Shown here piece by piece: positions 51,859 to 60,012 of a stretch of 64,000 nucleotides of DNA. The position numbers and the translations under genes are program-made. The DNA is from Solirubrobacter soli DSM 22325 (GTDB taxonomy: Bacteria > Actinomycetota > Thermoleophilia > Solirubrobacterales > Solirubrobacteraceae): assembly GCF_000423665.1 (NCBI RefSeq), contig NZ_AUIK01000009.1, positions 186,001-250,000 of the forward strand, read 5' to 3'. Positions within the stretch are counted from its first letter, which is position 1. Each line of letters opens with the position of its first letter. The notes beneath the pieces were generated by a model, which saw only the letters and a list, made by a program, of their open reading frames with translations, had not been told where the DNA came from and did not search any database.

Positions 51859-52539
51859 ATGACCACTTCGATCGTGACCGGGGCGAGCCGTGGGCTCGGC
51901 CTCGGCATCGCGCGGCGGCTCGTCGCCGCCGGGCATGACGTCATCGCCGCCGCGCGGACGGCGCCGGAGGTCGACGGCGCGCGCAACGTCGCCGCCGACA
52001 TCACGAACGCGGACGACATCCGCGCGCTCGTCGAGCTCGCCGGCGACGTCGGCCTGCTCGTCAACAACGCGGCGGCGCTGCCGGTCCTGGACCCGCTCCA
52101 GGACCTGACCCTCGAGCGCTTCGTCCGCGGCTTCGAGGTCGACGTCTTCGGCACGCTGGCGCTGACACAGGCCGCGGTGCCGCGACTGGCGGGCGGGACC
52201 GTGGTGAACCTCATCTCGGCGCGGTTCGGCATCCCCGTTGGCGCCGCGCACCTGTCGATCTCGCCGGCGCAGGCGGCGCTCACCTCGCTCACCCGCAACC
52301 TCGCCGCGGTCCTCGCGCCCGCGATCGCCGTCCATGGGCTCGCCCCGTACATCACCCCGGCGGGCGCGGTCGGGCGGACGGCGGCGCCGGCGCTGGGCAT
52401 CACCTTCGACGACGGCTTCCTCACCGCCGAGCAGGTCGGCGACGCGGTCCTGGCGGTGGCGGGCGAGCGCGAGAGCGCGCTCTGGACCGTCGACGCGACT
52501 CAGCTCTCGATGGTGACGAGCGTGCCGATCGGCGTGTAG
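51859..52539 (+). CDS. SDR-fold protein lacking the YxxxK active site
   Basis: 226 residues. Clear Rossmann N-terminus: SIVTGASRGLGLGIARRLVA, AGDVGLLVNNAAALPVLDPL. The catalytic region reads LISARFGIPVGAAHLSISPAQAALTSL: the Ser is kept, but the usual Tyr-x-x-x-Lys is replaced by Ile and Gln. The dehydrogenase reaction is therefore unlikely by the normal mechanism; a scaffold, binding or regulatory function is possible. The C-terminus VVASVPIGV-like end is convergent with the L,D-transpeptidase gene by 40 bases. Confidence 0.8.
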   Translation: MTTSIVTGASRGLGLGIARRLVAAGHDVIAAARTAPEVDGARNVAADITNADDIRALVELAGDVGLLVNNAAALPVLDPLQDLTLERFVRGFEVDVFGTLALTQAAVPRLAGGTVVNLISARFGIPVGAAHLSISPAQAALTSLTRNLAAVLAPAIAVHGLAPYITPAGAVGRTAAPALGITFDDGFLTAEQVGDAVLAVAGERESALWTVDATQLSMVTSVPIGV

Positions 52540-54098
52540 GGATAGATCTTGGCCGCCGCCGCGAGCGGCAGCTCGACGCAGCCGACGCTCTGCGGCGTGC
52601 CGAAGGAGGCGCGGTCGAAGGCGTGCAGGGCGTCGCCGCCGTTGAAGTAGCTGACCCACTTGATGCCTGGGTCGCTGTAGTGCGAGCCGTCCGGGTTGGT
52701 GCCGCTCATCGTGGTCTCGGCGAGGTGCTCGAAGACCGGGAACGTGCCGAGATCGGTGGGCGCGGCGGCGACGCCGGTGTTGCCGGGCGAGCTGAAGATC
52801 TCCTTGCCGTTGTGCCAGAGATGGGCGACCTGCGGGCGCGAGTCGCGGTGCACGAACACGTAGTTGTAGCCGCCCGTGTGGGACGTCTTGCCGTCGACGG
52901 CGTCGGCCAGCAGCGCCTTCCACAGGTCGGGGCCGGGGAGGCCGTCGACGGTCAGGTGGTGCTCGTCCTGGAACATCATGATCGCGCCGCTGACGATCAC
53001 GTTGCCGGTCTCGGGCTTCCACTGCTTCTTCAGCTCGGACGGCGTGTTGTCGAAGCGCCACGGGAAGTCGCCCTTGGGCGGGTCGGCGGCGGCGCTCTGC
53101 TGCGCGCGGACCGTCTGCGCGACGGCCGGGCCGTCGAACTTCACCGGCAGGTAGCCCTCGTCGGCCAGCAACTGGATCAGGCGCAGCGGCGAGGCGGGCG
53201 GGATCTTCCAGGTGACGGTGCGACCGGTCTTCAGGCCGCGGCCGGCGCTGTCGGCGACCGCGGCCGTGTGCGGCAGCGTCAGCTTGACGTCGCTGCCCAA
53301 CGACGGCCCGGAGCCGGACGGCGTGAAGACGTACGTGTGGCCGTCGGGGTGCTTCCAGCGGCCGGCGACGCTGACCTTAGGCTGGGCGGCCTTGGCGGAG
53401 AACGTGACGCGCACCTGGTCACCCGGATCCAGGCGCCCGCCGGGCGCCGGGTTCACGAGCGCCACCGGACGCTTGGCGGGCGGGAAGTAGTGCACGGTCA
53501 CGGGATCGCCGAGCTTCTCCCACGGACGCGCGGCTACTGCGACGCGCACCGTCCCCGCCCTGGCCTTCTCGGGCAGCTTGAGCGACGGCCCGGTCCCGCG
53601 GGCGGTGTGACCGGCGTACGACACGCGGGCGACCGGCTCGCTGAACGTCACCGGGACCGCCCCACCCGCCGGTTTGGTCACCCACGTCGAGGTCACCTTG
53701 GCCAGCGGCGCCATCACCGTGATGCGCTTGGTCGCGGTCTTGCCCAGCAGCCAGGCGTTCCAGCCCGGCCGGCGGATGGTGACGACGACCGTGACCTTGG
53801 TGCCGGGCGCGATCCGGTTGCGCGGCGTGAGCTTCTCGCCCGCACCGGTCAGCGCGACCGGCCGGCCTTCCGGGTCGGTGCCGTGGGCGCGCACCAGGCC
53901 GCCGCCGAACAGCTGGATCTCGTACCCCGCGAGCGCCTGCGGGTCAGGCGAGAGGGTGAGGCCCGACAGCTCGAGCACGGCGGTGAGGGCGAGCGCCACG
54001 ACGGCGATGACGGCAAAGACGGCGACGACGGGCCAGCGGCGACGGCGGTGCGGCCGGCGTTTCCGGGCAGCCGGAGCTGGGGCGAGTCCGAGGGCCAC
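52500..54098 (-). CDS. L,D-transpeptidase
   Basis: 532 residues. Basic N-terminus then a membrane anchor at about 23-45 (WPVVAVFAVIAVVALALTAVL). Two or three Ig-like domains follow (about 60-290). The C-terminal YkuD domain (about 385-530) includes VDGLPGPDLWKALLADA, GGYNYVFVHRDSRPQVAHLW, then HAFDRASFGTPQSVGCVELPLA with the catalytic C507 in SVGC. The enzyme makes 3-3 peptidoglycan cross-links in the periplasmic/outer wall zone. Confidence 0.9.
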   Translation of the reverse strand: MALGLAPAPAARKRRPHRRRRWPVVAVFAVIAVVALALTAVLELSGLTLSPDPQALAGYEIQLFGGGLVRAHGTDPEGRPVALTGAGEKLTPRNRIAPGTKVTVVVTIRRPGWNAWLLGKTATKRITVMAPLAKVTSTWVTKPAGGAVPVTFSEPVARVSYAGHTARGTGPSLKLPEKARAGTVRVAVAARPWEKLGDPVTVHYFPPAKRPVALVNPAPGGRLDPGDQVRVTFSAKAAQPKVSVAGRWKHPDGHTYVFTPSGSGPSLGSDVKLTLPHTAAVADSAGRGLKTGRTVTWKIPPASPLRLIQLLADEGYLPVKFDGPAVAQTVRAQQSAAADPPKGDFPWRFDNTPSELKKQWKPETGNVIVSGAIMMFQDEHHLTVDGLPGPDLWKALLADAVDGKTSHTGGYNYVFVHRDSRPQVAHLWHNGKEIFSSPGNTGVAAAPTDLGTFPVFEHLAETTMSGTNPDGSHYSDPGIKWVSYFNGGDALHAFDRASFGTPQSVGCVELPLAAAAKIYPYTPIGTLVTIES

Positions 54099-54132
54099 GC
54101 ACCCAAAGTAGGCGACGCGGATGAGAGCGTTC

Positions 54133-54711
54133 TCACAAAGCGGCGAGCTGCGAGCGCGCGATCGCCTGCAGACCCTCGTCCGGATCCTGCTGGAGCGCTT
54201 CGATCCGCCCGCGTGCGGCCGGCTCGCCCGCGTCGGCCAGGAACAGCAGCTGCTTGGCCGCGATCGTCCGCAGGACCCGGTTGTCGGAGTCCAGCGCGCC
54301 GTACACCGTGGCCGCGGCAGAGGGGTCCCCGAGCCGCGCCAACTCGCCGGCGGCCTGGATCGCGCCCGGCGCGCCCGCCCACGGGATCGCCGCCACCCGC
54401 GCCAGCTCGCGCTTGCCCTCGCTTGGGTCGAGCTTGGCCAGCCCGGCGGCCGCGTGGACCGCCAGCAGGTCGTCGGGGGAGGCCGCGAGCTCGCGCAGCC
54501 GCGGCAACGAATCTTGCAGCCCGCGCGCGCCCGCGAGCCGGGCGGCGGCGCCGACCAACAGCTCCGACGGCGAGTCCAGCAGCCGCTGCACCGACGCGTC
54601 GTCGTCCGGGCGTCCGTTCGCGGTCAACAACCGCTCCGCCCACGCGTCCTCGCGGTCCCGGTACGGGACGTCGCCGGGGGTCTCGGGGATCTCCAGCTCG
54701 GCGTCGCTCAC
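54133..54711 (-). CDS. HEAT-repeat-like protein downstream of tagged cargo
   Basis: 192 residues from GTG 54711. Alpha-helical repeats of about 30 residues (LVGAAARLAGARGLQDSLPR; LLAVHAAAGLAKLDPSEGK; NRVLRTIAAKQLLFLADAGE) typical of HEAT or Armadillo-like stacks. Its start overlaps the cargo's stop as GTGA, so the two are translationally coupled. It is a candidate immunity or chaperone partner, but this is inferred from position. Confidence 0.75.
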   Translation of the reverse strand: MSDAELEIPETPGDVPYRDREDAWAERLLTANGRPDDDASVQRLLDSPSELLVGAAARLAGARGLQDSLPRLRELAASPDDLLAVHAAAGLAKLDPSEGKRELARVAAIPWAGAPGAIQAAGELARLGDPSAAATVYGALDSDNRVLRTIAAKQLLFLADAGEPAARGRIEALQQDPDEGLQAIARSQLAAL

Positions 54712-56066
54712 GTGTACGTGCCCGCGTCGCCCTTGGTCTTGATCGAGTTCGCCCGTGCGCGGTACGCGGGGGCGCCGGCGCCGTACGCGCGAACCTCGGC
54801 GGGCTCGCCCATGCCGGCGACGATGGTCCGCACCACGCGGGCGGGGATCTGGTCGACCAGCGCCTGCACGCCGGCGACGTCGGTCGCCGTCTGCGAGGAG
54901 ATCCAGGACACGGCGGAGGTCGCCGCTCCGGGGCCCTGGCTGCGCACGTCGTTGGCGTGGAACAGCTCGTGGGTCTGCGTCAGGTCGTTGGCCCAGAACT
55001 GCGTTCGCGGCGGGCGGCCGCCGCTGCTCGACATGTTCGGCGTCAGGTCGGTCGACACCGTGTTGTAGTTGGCGGCGGTGATGTCCGAGTCGGCGTCGCC
55101 CGAGATATCGGTGCGCCCGAGCGATTGGACGCCCCACTTGATCCGGTTCTCGATCGTGCCGCGCACCTGGTAGACGCTGGCGGTGAGCGTGATCGTGATC
55201 CCGGTCACGCGCACGTCGCCGAACCGGCAGATGCCGAACGCGTTGCCGGGCGGCGTCTCGCCGCCGACGACCGTGCCGTTGTACGGGATGATCCCGGCGA
55301 TCGAGTCGCACGCGTGGATGTGCTCGAGCTCGGGCTTGACGATGTCCGGGATCGTGATGACCTGGCCGTCCGCCGGGCCCGCTGCGGCGCCGCCGGCCGC
55401 TGCGGCGGCGGAAGCCGCGCCGCCCGCGGGAGCGGCTGCCGCCGGGGCCGGAGCCGCGGCCCCGGCCGGCGCCGCGCCGCCTGGGGCGGCGTTCGCCGCG
55501 GCGGCCGCGCTCCCGGCGCCCGGCGTGGCCTGCTCGCCCGCCGGCGGAGCAGGGGCCGCGCCCGGCGCGGCACCGGCCTCGGGCACCTCGGCGGGCGTCG
55601 AGGGCTCGGAGCCCTCGGCGCGGTCCGAGGAGGCCGCGACGGGGATCGGCGGCGCCGCCGGGATCGGCCCGCGGCCGATCCCGATGTCCATCGAGAAGCT
55701 GTTGCGCTGGACGATCTCGCCGCCCGCGATCTCGCGCCCCTTGTCGAACTTCTCGCCGCCGTCGAACGCCGCGGCGGGCATCACGTCATGGCCGCAGCCG
55801 GGGCCGCACACGTGGGCCTGGCGCGCCAGCGTGTGCCCGCAGCCCGGCCCGCAGACGTGCGCGTCCATCATCCGCAGCACGGCGGCGTTCCCGGCGCCGG
55901 CTTGGAGCGCGCGCATCGTCGCGGCGCGGCCGTCGAGTCCCGAGCGCGCGAGCGAGGCGAAGGAGATGGGACCGGACGGCAGCGCCGTCCCGAACGCGGG
56001 CGCGGCCGCGGCGACGGCGGGCGTCTCGGGTGCGATCTCGGCCGTCGTGTCGCGCTGCGGCTCCAT
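54708..56066 (-). CDS. Tagged cargo with HExxH metallopeptidase-like domain
   Basis: 452 residues. The N-terminal tag MRALQAGAGNAAVLRMM (51-67) is the same type as in the deaminase operon. Two CGPGCGH motifs follow (72-78 and 87-93), likely metal or disulfide knuckles, then a Gly/Ala/Pro linker (about 150-240). The C-terminal domain holds WANDLTQTHELFHANDVRSQ, with HELFH (H366, E367, H370) matching a zinc HExxH site. Two Cys pairs (HACDSIAGIIPYNG, GICRFGD) lie before it. Probably a toxic peptidase carried by an extracellular contractile injection system encoded elsewhere. Confidence 0.75.
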   Translation of the reverse strand: MEPQRDTTAEIAPETPAVAAAAPAFGTALPSGPISFASLARSGLDGRAATMRALQAGAGNAAVLRMMDAHVCGPGCGHTLARQAHVCGPGCGHDVMPAAAFDGGEKFDKGREIAGGEIVQRNSFSMDIGIGRGPIPAAPPIPVAASSDRAEGSEPSTPAEVPEAGAAPGAAPAPPAGEQATPGAGSAAAAANAAPGGAAPAGAAAPAPAAAAPAGGAASAAAAAGGAAAGPADGQVITIPDIVKPELEHIHACDSIAGIIPYNGTVVGGETPPGNAFGICRFGDVRVTGITITLTASVYQVRGTIENRIKWGVQSLGRTDISGDADSDITAANYNTVSTDLTPNMSSSGGRPPRTQFWANDLTQTHELFHANDVRSQGPGAATSAVSWISSQTATDVAGVQALVDQIPARVVRTIVAGMGEPAEVRAYGAGAPAYRARANSIKTKGDAGTYT

Positions 56067-56145
56067 CAGTCCTCCTCACCGGGAAGTCGTCGGGCGGGAG
56101 CCTACGCGACCCTCGCCACCCGGCAAGGGCGAAAGGGGCAGACGA

Positions 56146-56784
56146 TCAGGCTTCGATCAGCCCGTGGCGGATCGCCCAGCGGGTGATCTGCACGCGGTCG
56201 CGCATCCCGAGCTTGGCGAGGATGTTCTCGCGGTGACGTTCGACCGTCCGCGGGCTGATCACCAGCAGCGACGCGATCTGCTCGGTCGTGTGCGCCTCGG
56301 CGATCAGCTTGACCACCTCGCGCTCGCGCGGGGTGAGCGGGCTCTCGACGTCGTCCAGGTGGGCGCGCATCAGCGTCCGGATCGTCGGGGGCGAGAGGAA
56401 CGGCTCGCCGCGCATCGCCGCGCGGCAGGCGTCGACCAGCTCCTTGTCGGCCACGGTCTTGAGCACGTAGCCCGACGCTCCGGCCTTCAGCGCCTGGAAG
56501 CAGAACTCCTCGACGTCATGCATCGAGAGCATCAGGATCCGCATGTCCGGACGGTGACGCAGCAGCTCGCGGGCGGCGTCGAGGCCCGTGCGCTTGGGCA
56601 TCGCGACGTCGATCACGGCGAGGTCGACCGGCTCGCGCAGCCCGCGCTCGACGGCCTCGATCCCGTCGCCCGCCTCGGCCACCACGGTCAGGTCCGGCTG
56701 CGCCTCGAGCACCATGCGCAGGCCGCGCCGCACGACCGTGTGGTCGTCGGCGAGCAGGATCTTCGTCTTCAGCGGTACGGCCAC
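56146..56784 (-). CDS. NarL/LuxR-type response regulator
   Basis: 212 residues from GTG 56784. Receiver domain with LLADDHTVVRRGLRMVL, phosphoacceptor D59 in VIDVAMPKR, LMLSMHD and ASGYVLKTVADKEL; C-terminal LuxR HTH with LTPREREVVKLIAEAHTTEQIASLLVISPRTVERHRENILAKLGM. It overlaps the sensor kinase gene by 16 bases. Genes controlled are not visible here. Confidence 0.92.
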   Translation of the reverse strand: MAVPLKTKILLADDHTVVRRGLRMVLEAQPDLTVVAEAGDGIEAVERGLREPVDLAVIDVAMPKRTGLDAARELLRHRPDMRILMLSMHDVEEFCFQALKAGASGYVLKTVADKELVDACRAAMRGEPFLSPPTIRTLMRAHLDDVESPLTPREREVVKLIAEAHTTEQIASLLVISPRTVERHRENILAKLGMRDRVQITRWAIRHGLIEA

Positions 56785-57716
56785 AGGTCCAACCTCACTT
56801 CGGTTCCACGTTCGGGCAGCGCGCGCACCCGCAGGCGACCGCCCGCGAGCAGCGCGCGCTCCCGCATCCCGCCGACTCCGCCGTCCGTGGCATCCGCGTG
56901 GAGCGCCGGGATCCCCACCCCGTCGTCGGAGATGCGCAGCACGACCGCGCCGTCCTCCTCCTCGAGCTCCATCCGCGCCATCCCTGCGCGGGCGTGGCGA
57001 GCGACGTTGGTGAGACTCTCCTGCGCCACGCGGTAGACGGCGAGATCCTGGTCGGGGCTGAGGACCGGCAGGTCCGGCGGCAGGGAATGCCGCACGCGCA
57101 GCCCCGTGAAGCTGTTGGCGAGCGTCGTCAGCGCGCTGCGCAGGCCGAGCTCCTCCAGGGCGCCCGGCCGCAGCCCGCGCGCGATCTCGCGCACCTGCTC
57201 GACACCGGCGCGCGCCGCCTCCTGGACCTCCGCGAGGTCCTCCCCAAGGTCGGCCGGCGCGCGCCGGTGGATCTCCTCCAGAGCCAGGACGACGCCCGTG
57301 AGCGTCTGCCCGACCTGGTCGTGCAACTCGCGGGCGACGCGCACGCGCTCGGCCTCGGTGGCCGCGAGCGCGCGGCGCGCGCTGCCCTGGCGCTCGGCCT
57401 CGAGCCGGTCCAGCATCTCGTTGAAGGCCTCGGCGAGCTCGCCCACCTCGGCGGCGGGCTTGCGCATCGACACGCGGCGGCCGGGATCGTGCGGGTCGAC
57501 GCGCCGCATCGTCCCGGTCAGGCGCTCGAGCGGGACGAAGATCCGGCGCAGCAGCACCACGTTGAGCCCGATCACCAGCGCGGTTCCCGCGATCAGCACC
57601 TCGATCTCGGCCGCCGTCGGCGCCGCGCTGACGCTCGCAGGGCTGATCGCGAGCACCACGACGGCGCCGACGAGCAGTGCGGCATTGACGATTACGACGC
57701 GCCAGAACAACGACAT
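56769..57716 (-). CDS. Sensor histidine kinase (NarX/LiaS-like)
   Basis: 315 residues from ATG 57716. Two N-terminal membrane segments (about 4-21 and 42-58) without a large sensor, HAMP (about 60-120), HisKA_3 with phospho-His H132 in ARELHDQVGQT, and an HATPase domain with NVARHARAGM and ISDDGVGIPALHAD. The short sensor suggests an intramembrane or envelope-stress signal. It works with the overlapping response regulator. Confidence 0.9.
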   Translation of the reverse strand: MSLFWRVVIVNAALLVGAVVVLAISPASVSAAPTAAEIEVLIAGTALVIGLNVVLLRRIFVPLERLTGTMRRVDPHDPGRRVSMRKPAAEVGELAEAFNEMLDRLEAERQGSARRALAATEAERVRVARELHDQVGQTLTGVVLALEEIHRRAPADLGEDLAEVQEAARAGVEQVREIARGLRPGALEELGLRSALTTLANSFTGLRVRHSLPPDLPVLSPDQDLAVYRVAQESLTNVARHARAGMARMELEEEDGAVVLRISDDGVGIPALHADATDGGVGGMRERALLAGGRLRVRALPERGTEVRLDLWPYR

Positions 57717-57770
57717 GACCTCCCAGTCTGGTTCGCGCGCGCCGGCCTTTCGATCCGGGCGGCTCCCCAA

Positions 57771-58202
57771 TTAGGGGGTGGGGCTGACCACCACCGGGGT
57801 CTTGGCCGTCTGCAGGAACCCGCGATCGAACGCGGGCCGCGAGACCGGCTCGGCCGCCGGGTCCGCCTGCGGGCCGACGATCATCACGGGGCAGTTGGCG
57901 CGCTTGGCCACGCGGCGGGCGACGCTGGCCCGCCAGCGCAGGGCGCGCGTGCCGAGGACGATCAGCGCGGCGTCGTGGCCGTCGGCGACCGCGAGGATGC
58001 GCTGGACGGCCGGTCCGTGCTCGACGACGCGGAGGGTCTCGTCGCCGTCGGCGTGGAAGGCGGGGACGTTGGCGCCCCAGTGGCTTGAGGAGACGTGGGT
58101 GAGGAGCAGCGGCGCCCCGGCGCGCTGTGCGGCGGCCTTGGCGGCGGTCATCACCGTGGTCCCGGCTTCGGTGTCGTCGACACCACAGAGGACAACGCTC
58201 AT
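57771..58202 (-). CDS. Universal stress protein
   Basis: 143 residues from ATG 58202. UspA-like alpha/beta fold with VVLCGVDDTEAGTTVMTAAK, LLLTHVSS, LIVLGTRALRW and RANCPVMIVG, which is the G-x-G-9-G-S/T-like ATP motif variant. Roles in stress survival are usual for the family. It is divergent from the M42 peptidase gene with a 77-base gap holding a perfect palindrome. Confidence 0.88.
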   Translation of the reverse strand: MSVVLCGVDDTEAGTTVMTAAKAAAQRAGAPLLLTHVSSSHWGANVPAFHADGDETLRVVEHGPAVQRILAVADGHDAALIVLGTRALRWRASVARRVAKRANCPVMIVGPQADPAAEPVSRPAFDRGFLQTAKTPVVVSPTP

Positions 58203-58239
58203 ACGCCTCAGCATGCGTCGCGTTTGCAGGGGACTCCAT

Positions 58240-58253
58240 GGGGAGCGCTCCCC
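58240..58253. promoter_or_regulatory. Perfect palindrome between divergent usp and M42 genes
   Basis: GGGGAGCGCTCCCC is a 14-base perfect palindrome in the 77-base intergenic space. It is well placed to control both divergent genes, but the binding protein is unknown. Confidence 0.4.
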
Positions 58254-58279
58254 ACTTCGGCGCTAGCATCCTGCGCTCC

Positions 58280-59335
58280 ATGGCGCTGCCAGAGACCCTC
58301 CACAAGCTCCTGACCGCGGCGGGTCCGTCGGGGTATGAGCAGGCCCCGGCCGCGGTCTTCCGCGAGGCCGCGGGCGCGTTCGCCGAGGTCACGTACGACA
58401 CGGTCGGTTCGACCGTCGCTCGCGTGGCCGGAACCGGCGAAGGCCGGTCGGTCGCGATCGTCGGGCACATCGACGAGATCGGCCTCATCGTGCACCACAT
58501 CGACGACGACGGGTTCCTCTGGTTCACCGGCGTCGGCGGGTGGGACCCGATCATCCTCGTCGGCCAGCGGGTCGCGATCTCCACCCGCTCCGGGACCGTC
58601 CCGGGCGTCGTCGGCAAGAAGCCGATCCACCTGATGAAGGACGAGGACCGCAAGCGCGTCCCGCAGCTGAAGGACCTGCACATCGACATCGGCGCCAAGG
58701 ACGGCGATGAGGCGCGCTCGCTCGTGCGCGTCGGCGACGTCGCGGTGATCGACGCGCAGCCGGTCGAGTTCCCCAACAACCGCTTCGTCTCGCGCTCGAT
58801 GGACAACCGCATCGGCTGCTACGTCGCGCTCGAGGCCGCGCGGATCGTGGCCGAGGCGGGTGGTGCGCCCGGCGACGTCTACGCGCTGGCCGTGGCGCAG
58901 GAGGAGATCACCTTCGGCGGCGCCCGCACGTCCGCGTTCTCGCTGAACCCGGACGTGGCGATCGCGGTCGACGTGACCTTCGCCACCGACCAGCCCGGCC
59001 TGCCGGAGTCCGAGCTCGGCCGGCACAAGTTCGGCACGGGGCCGGTGCTCACGCGCGGGTCGACCCTCGATCCGACGGTCTTCGAGCTGCTCTATGACAC
59101 GGCCGAGGCACTGAGCATCCCGTTCACCGTGACCGCCTCGGCGCGGGCCACGGGCACGGACGCGGACGCGTTCCACATCGCCCGCGCCGGCATCCCGTCG
59201 ACCGTCGTCTCGGTGCCGCTGCGCTACATGCACTCCGCGGTCGAGATGGTCCAGCTCGACGACATCGTGAACGCCGCGAGGCTGATCGCGGAGTTCACGC
59301 TGCGCCTGCCTGCGGACACAGACTTCAAGCGCTGA
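58280..59335 (+). CDS. M42-family metallopeptidase
   Basis: 351 residues. Co-catalytic metal ligands are in place: VGHIDEIG (His, Asp), SMDNRIGC (Asp), AQEEITFGGA (Glu-Glu), AVDVTFATD (Asp) and RYMHSAVEM (His). The family (glutamyl aminopeptidase/TET-like) trims peptides in the cytoplasm as large oligomers. The stop overlaps the apparent CTG start of the HAD gene. Confidence 0.9.
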   Translation: MALPETLHKLLTAAGPSGYEQAPAAVFREAAGAFAEVTYDTVGSTVARVAGTGEGRSVAIVGHIDEIGLIVHHIDDDGFLWFTGVGGWDPIILVGQRVAISTRSGTVPGVVGKKPIHLMKDEDRKRVPQLKDLHIDIGAKDGDEARSLVRVGDVAVIDAQPVEFPNNRFVSRSMDNRIGCYVALEAARIVAEAGGAPGDVYALAVAQEEITFGGARTSAFSLNPDVAIAVDVTFATDQPGLPESELGRHKFGTGPVLTRGSTLDPTVFELLYDTAEALSIPFTVTASARATGTDADAFHIARAGIPSTVVSVPLRYMHSAVEMVQLDDIVNAARLIAEFTLRLPADTDFKR

Positions 59336-60012
59336 CGCTCCTTCTTCTCTTCGACATCGACGGGACGCTCCTGCAGCGGGCGTCCGTCGAGCACGGCCGC
59401 GCGCTGCGCGAGGCGGCGGGTGCGGTGCACGGGGTCACGCTCGACGGCGTCGTCGACTACGCGGGGCGCACCGACGCCGCGATCACCCGCGACCTCCTGA
59501 CGCTCGCGGGCGTGGGCGGCGAGGCGATCGACGCGCGCTGGGAGGAGGTCAAGACCGCGGCTGCCGAGGTCTACGCGCGGCTCTGCCCGCCGGACCTGAG
59601 CGCGCTCGTGGCGCCGGGGATGAAGGAGCTGCTCGCGGAGCTCTCCGCCCGCACGCAGGACTTCCGGCTCTCGCTCGTCACCGGCAACCTCGAGCCGATC
59701 GCGCGGATGAAGCTCGGCCGCGCCGGCGTCGGGCACTACTTCGAGGCGCTGCGCGGCGGGTTCGGCTCCGACGACGAGGACCGCGGGCGGCTGCCGGCGA
59801 TCGCGCGCGGCCGTGCCTCCGACCCGCCCTGGCCGCGCGAGCGGACCGTCGTGATCGGCGACACCCCGCACGACATCTCCTGCGCCCGCGTGGACGAGGT
59901 CCGCGTGGCCGCGGTCGCGACCGGGCCGTTCGCGGTGACCGAGCTGGCGGACGCGGACGCCGTCGTCGACGACGCCCACGCCCTGCTGCCCGTGCTCAGC
60001 GACTGGGTCTGA
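59332..60012 (+). CDS. HAD-superfamily phosphatase, apparent CTG start
   Basis: 226 residues if it starts at CTG 59332. The catalytic DxDGT motif LLLLFDIDGTLLQRAS lies upstream of the first ATG or GTG (59425), so a shorter start would delete the active site. No ATG, GTG or TTG occurs in frame before the motif. Other HAD motifs: LVTGNLEPIARMKLGRAG and VIGDTPHDISCA. The domain resembles phosphoglycolate phosphatases. The CTGA overlap with the peptidase stop mirrors the ATGA/GTGA/TTGA couplings elsewhere in the window. Confidence 0.8.
   Translation: MTLLLLFDIDGTLLQRASVEHGRALREAAGAVHGVTLDGVVDYAGRTDAAITRDLLTLAGVGGEAIDARWEEVKTAAAEVYARLCPPDLSALVAPGMKELLAELSARTQDFRLSLVTGNLEPIARMKLGRAGVGHYFEALRGGFGSDDEDRGRLPAIARGRASDPPWPRERTVVIGDTPHDISCARVDEVRVAAVATGPFAVTELADADAVVDDAHALLPVLSDWV

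Noticed and set aside
54708..56066. DUF4157 metallopeptidase domain
   Set aside because: DUF4157 also has HExxH, but the surrounding residues do not match that domain as I know it, so I only call it metallopeptidase-like.
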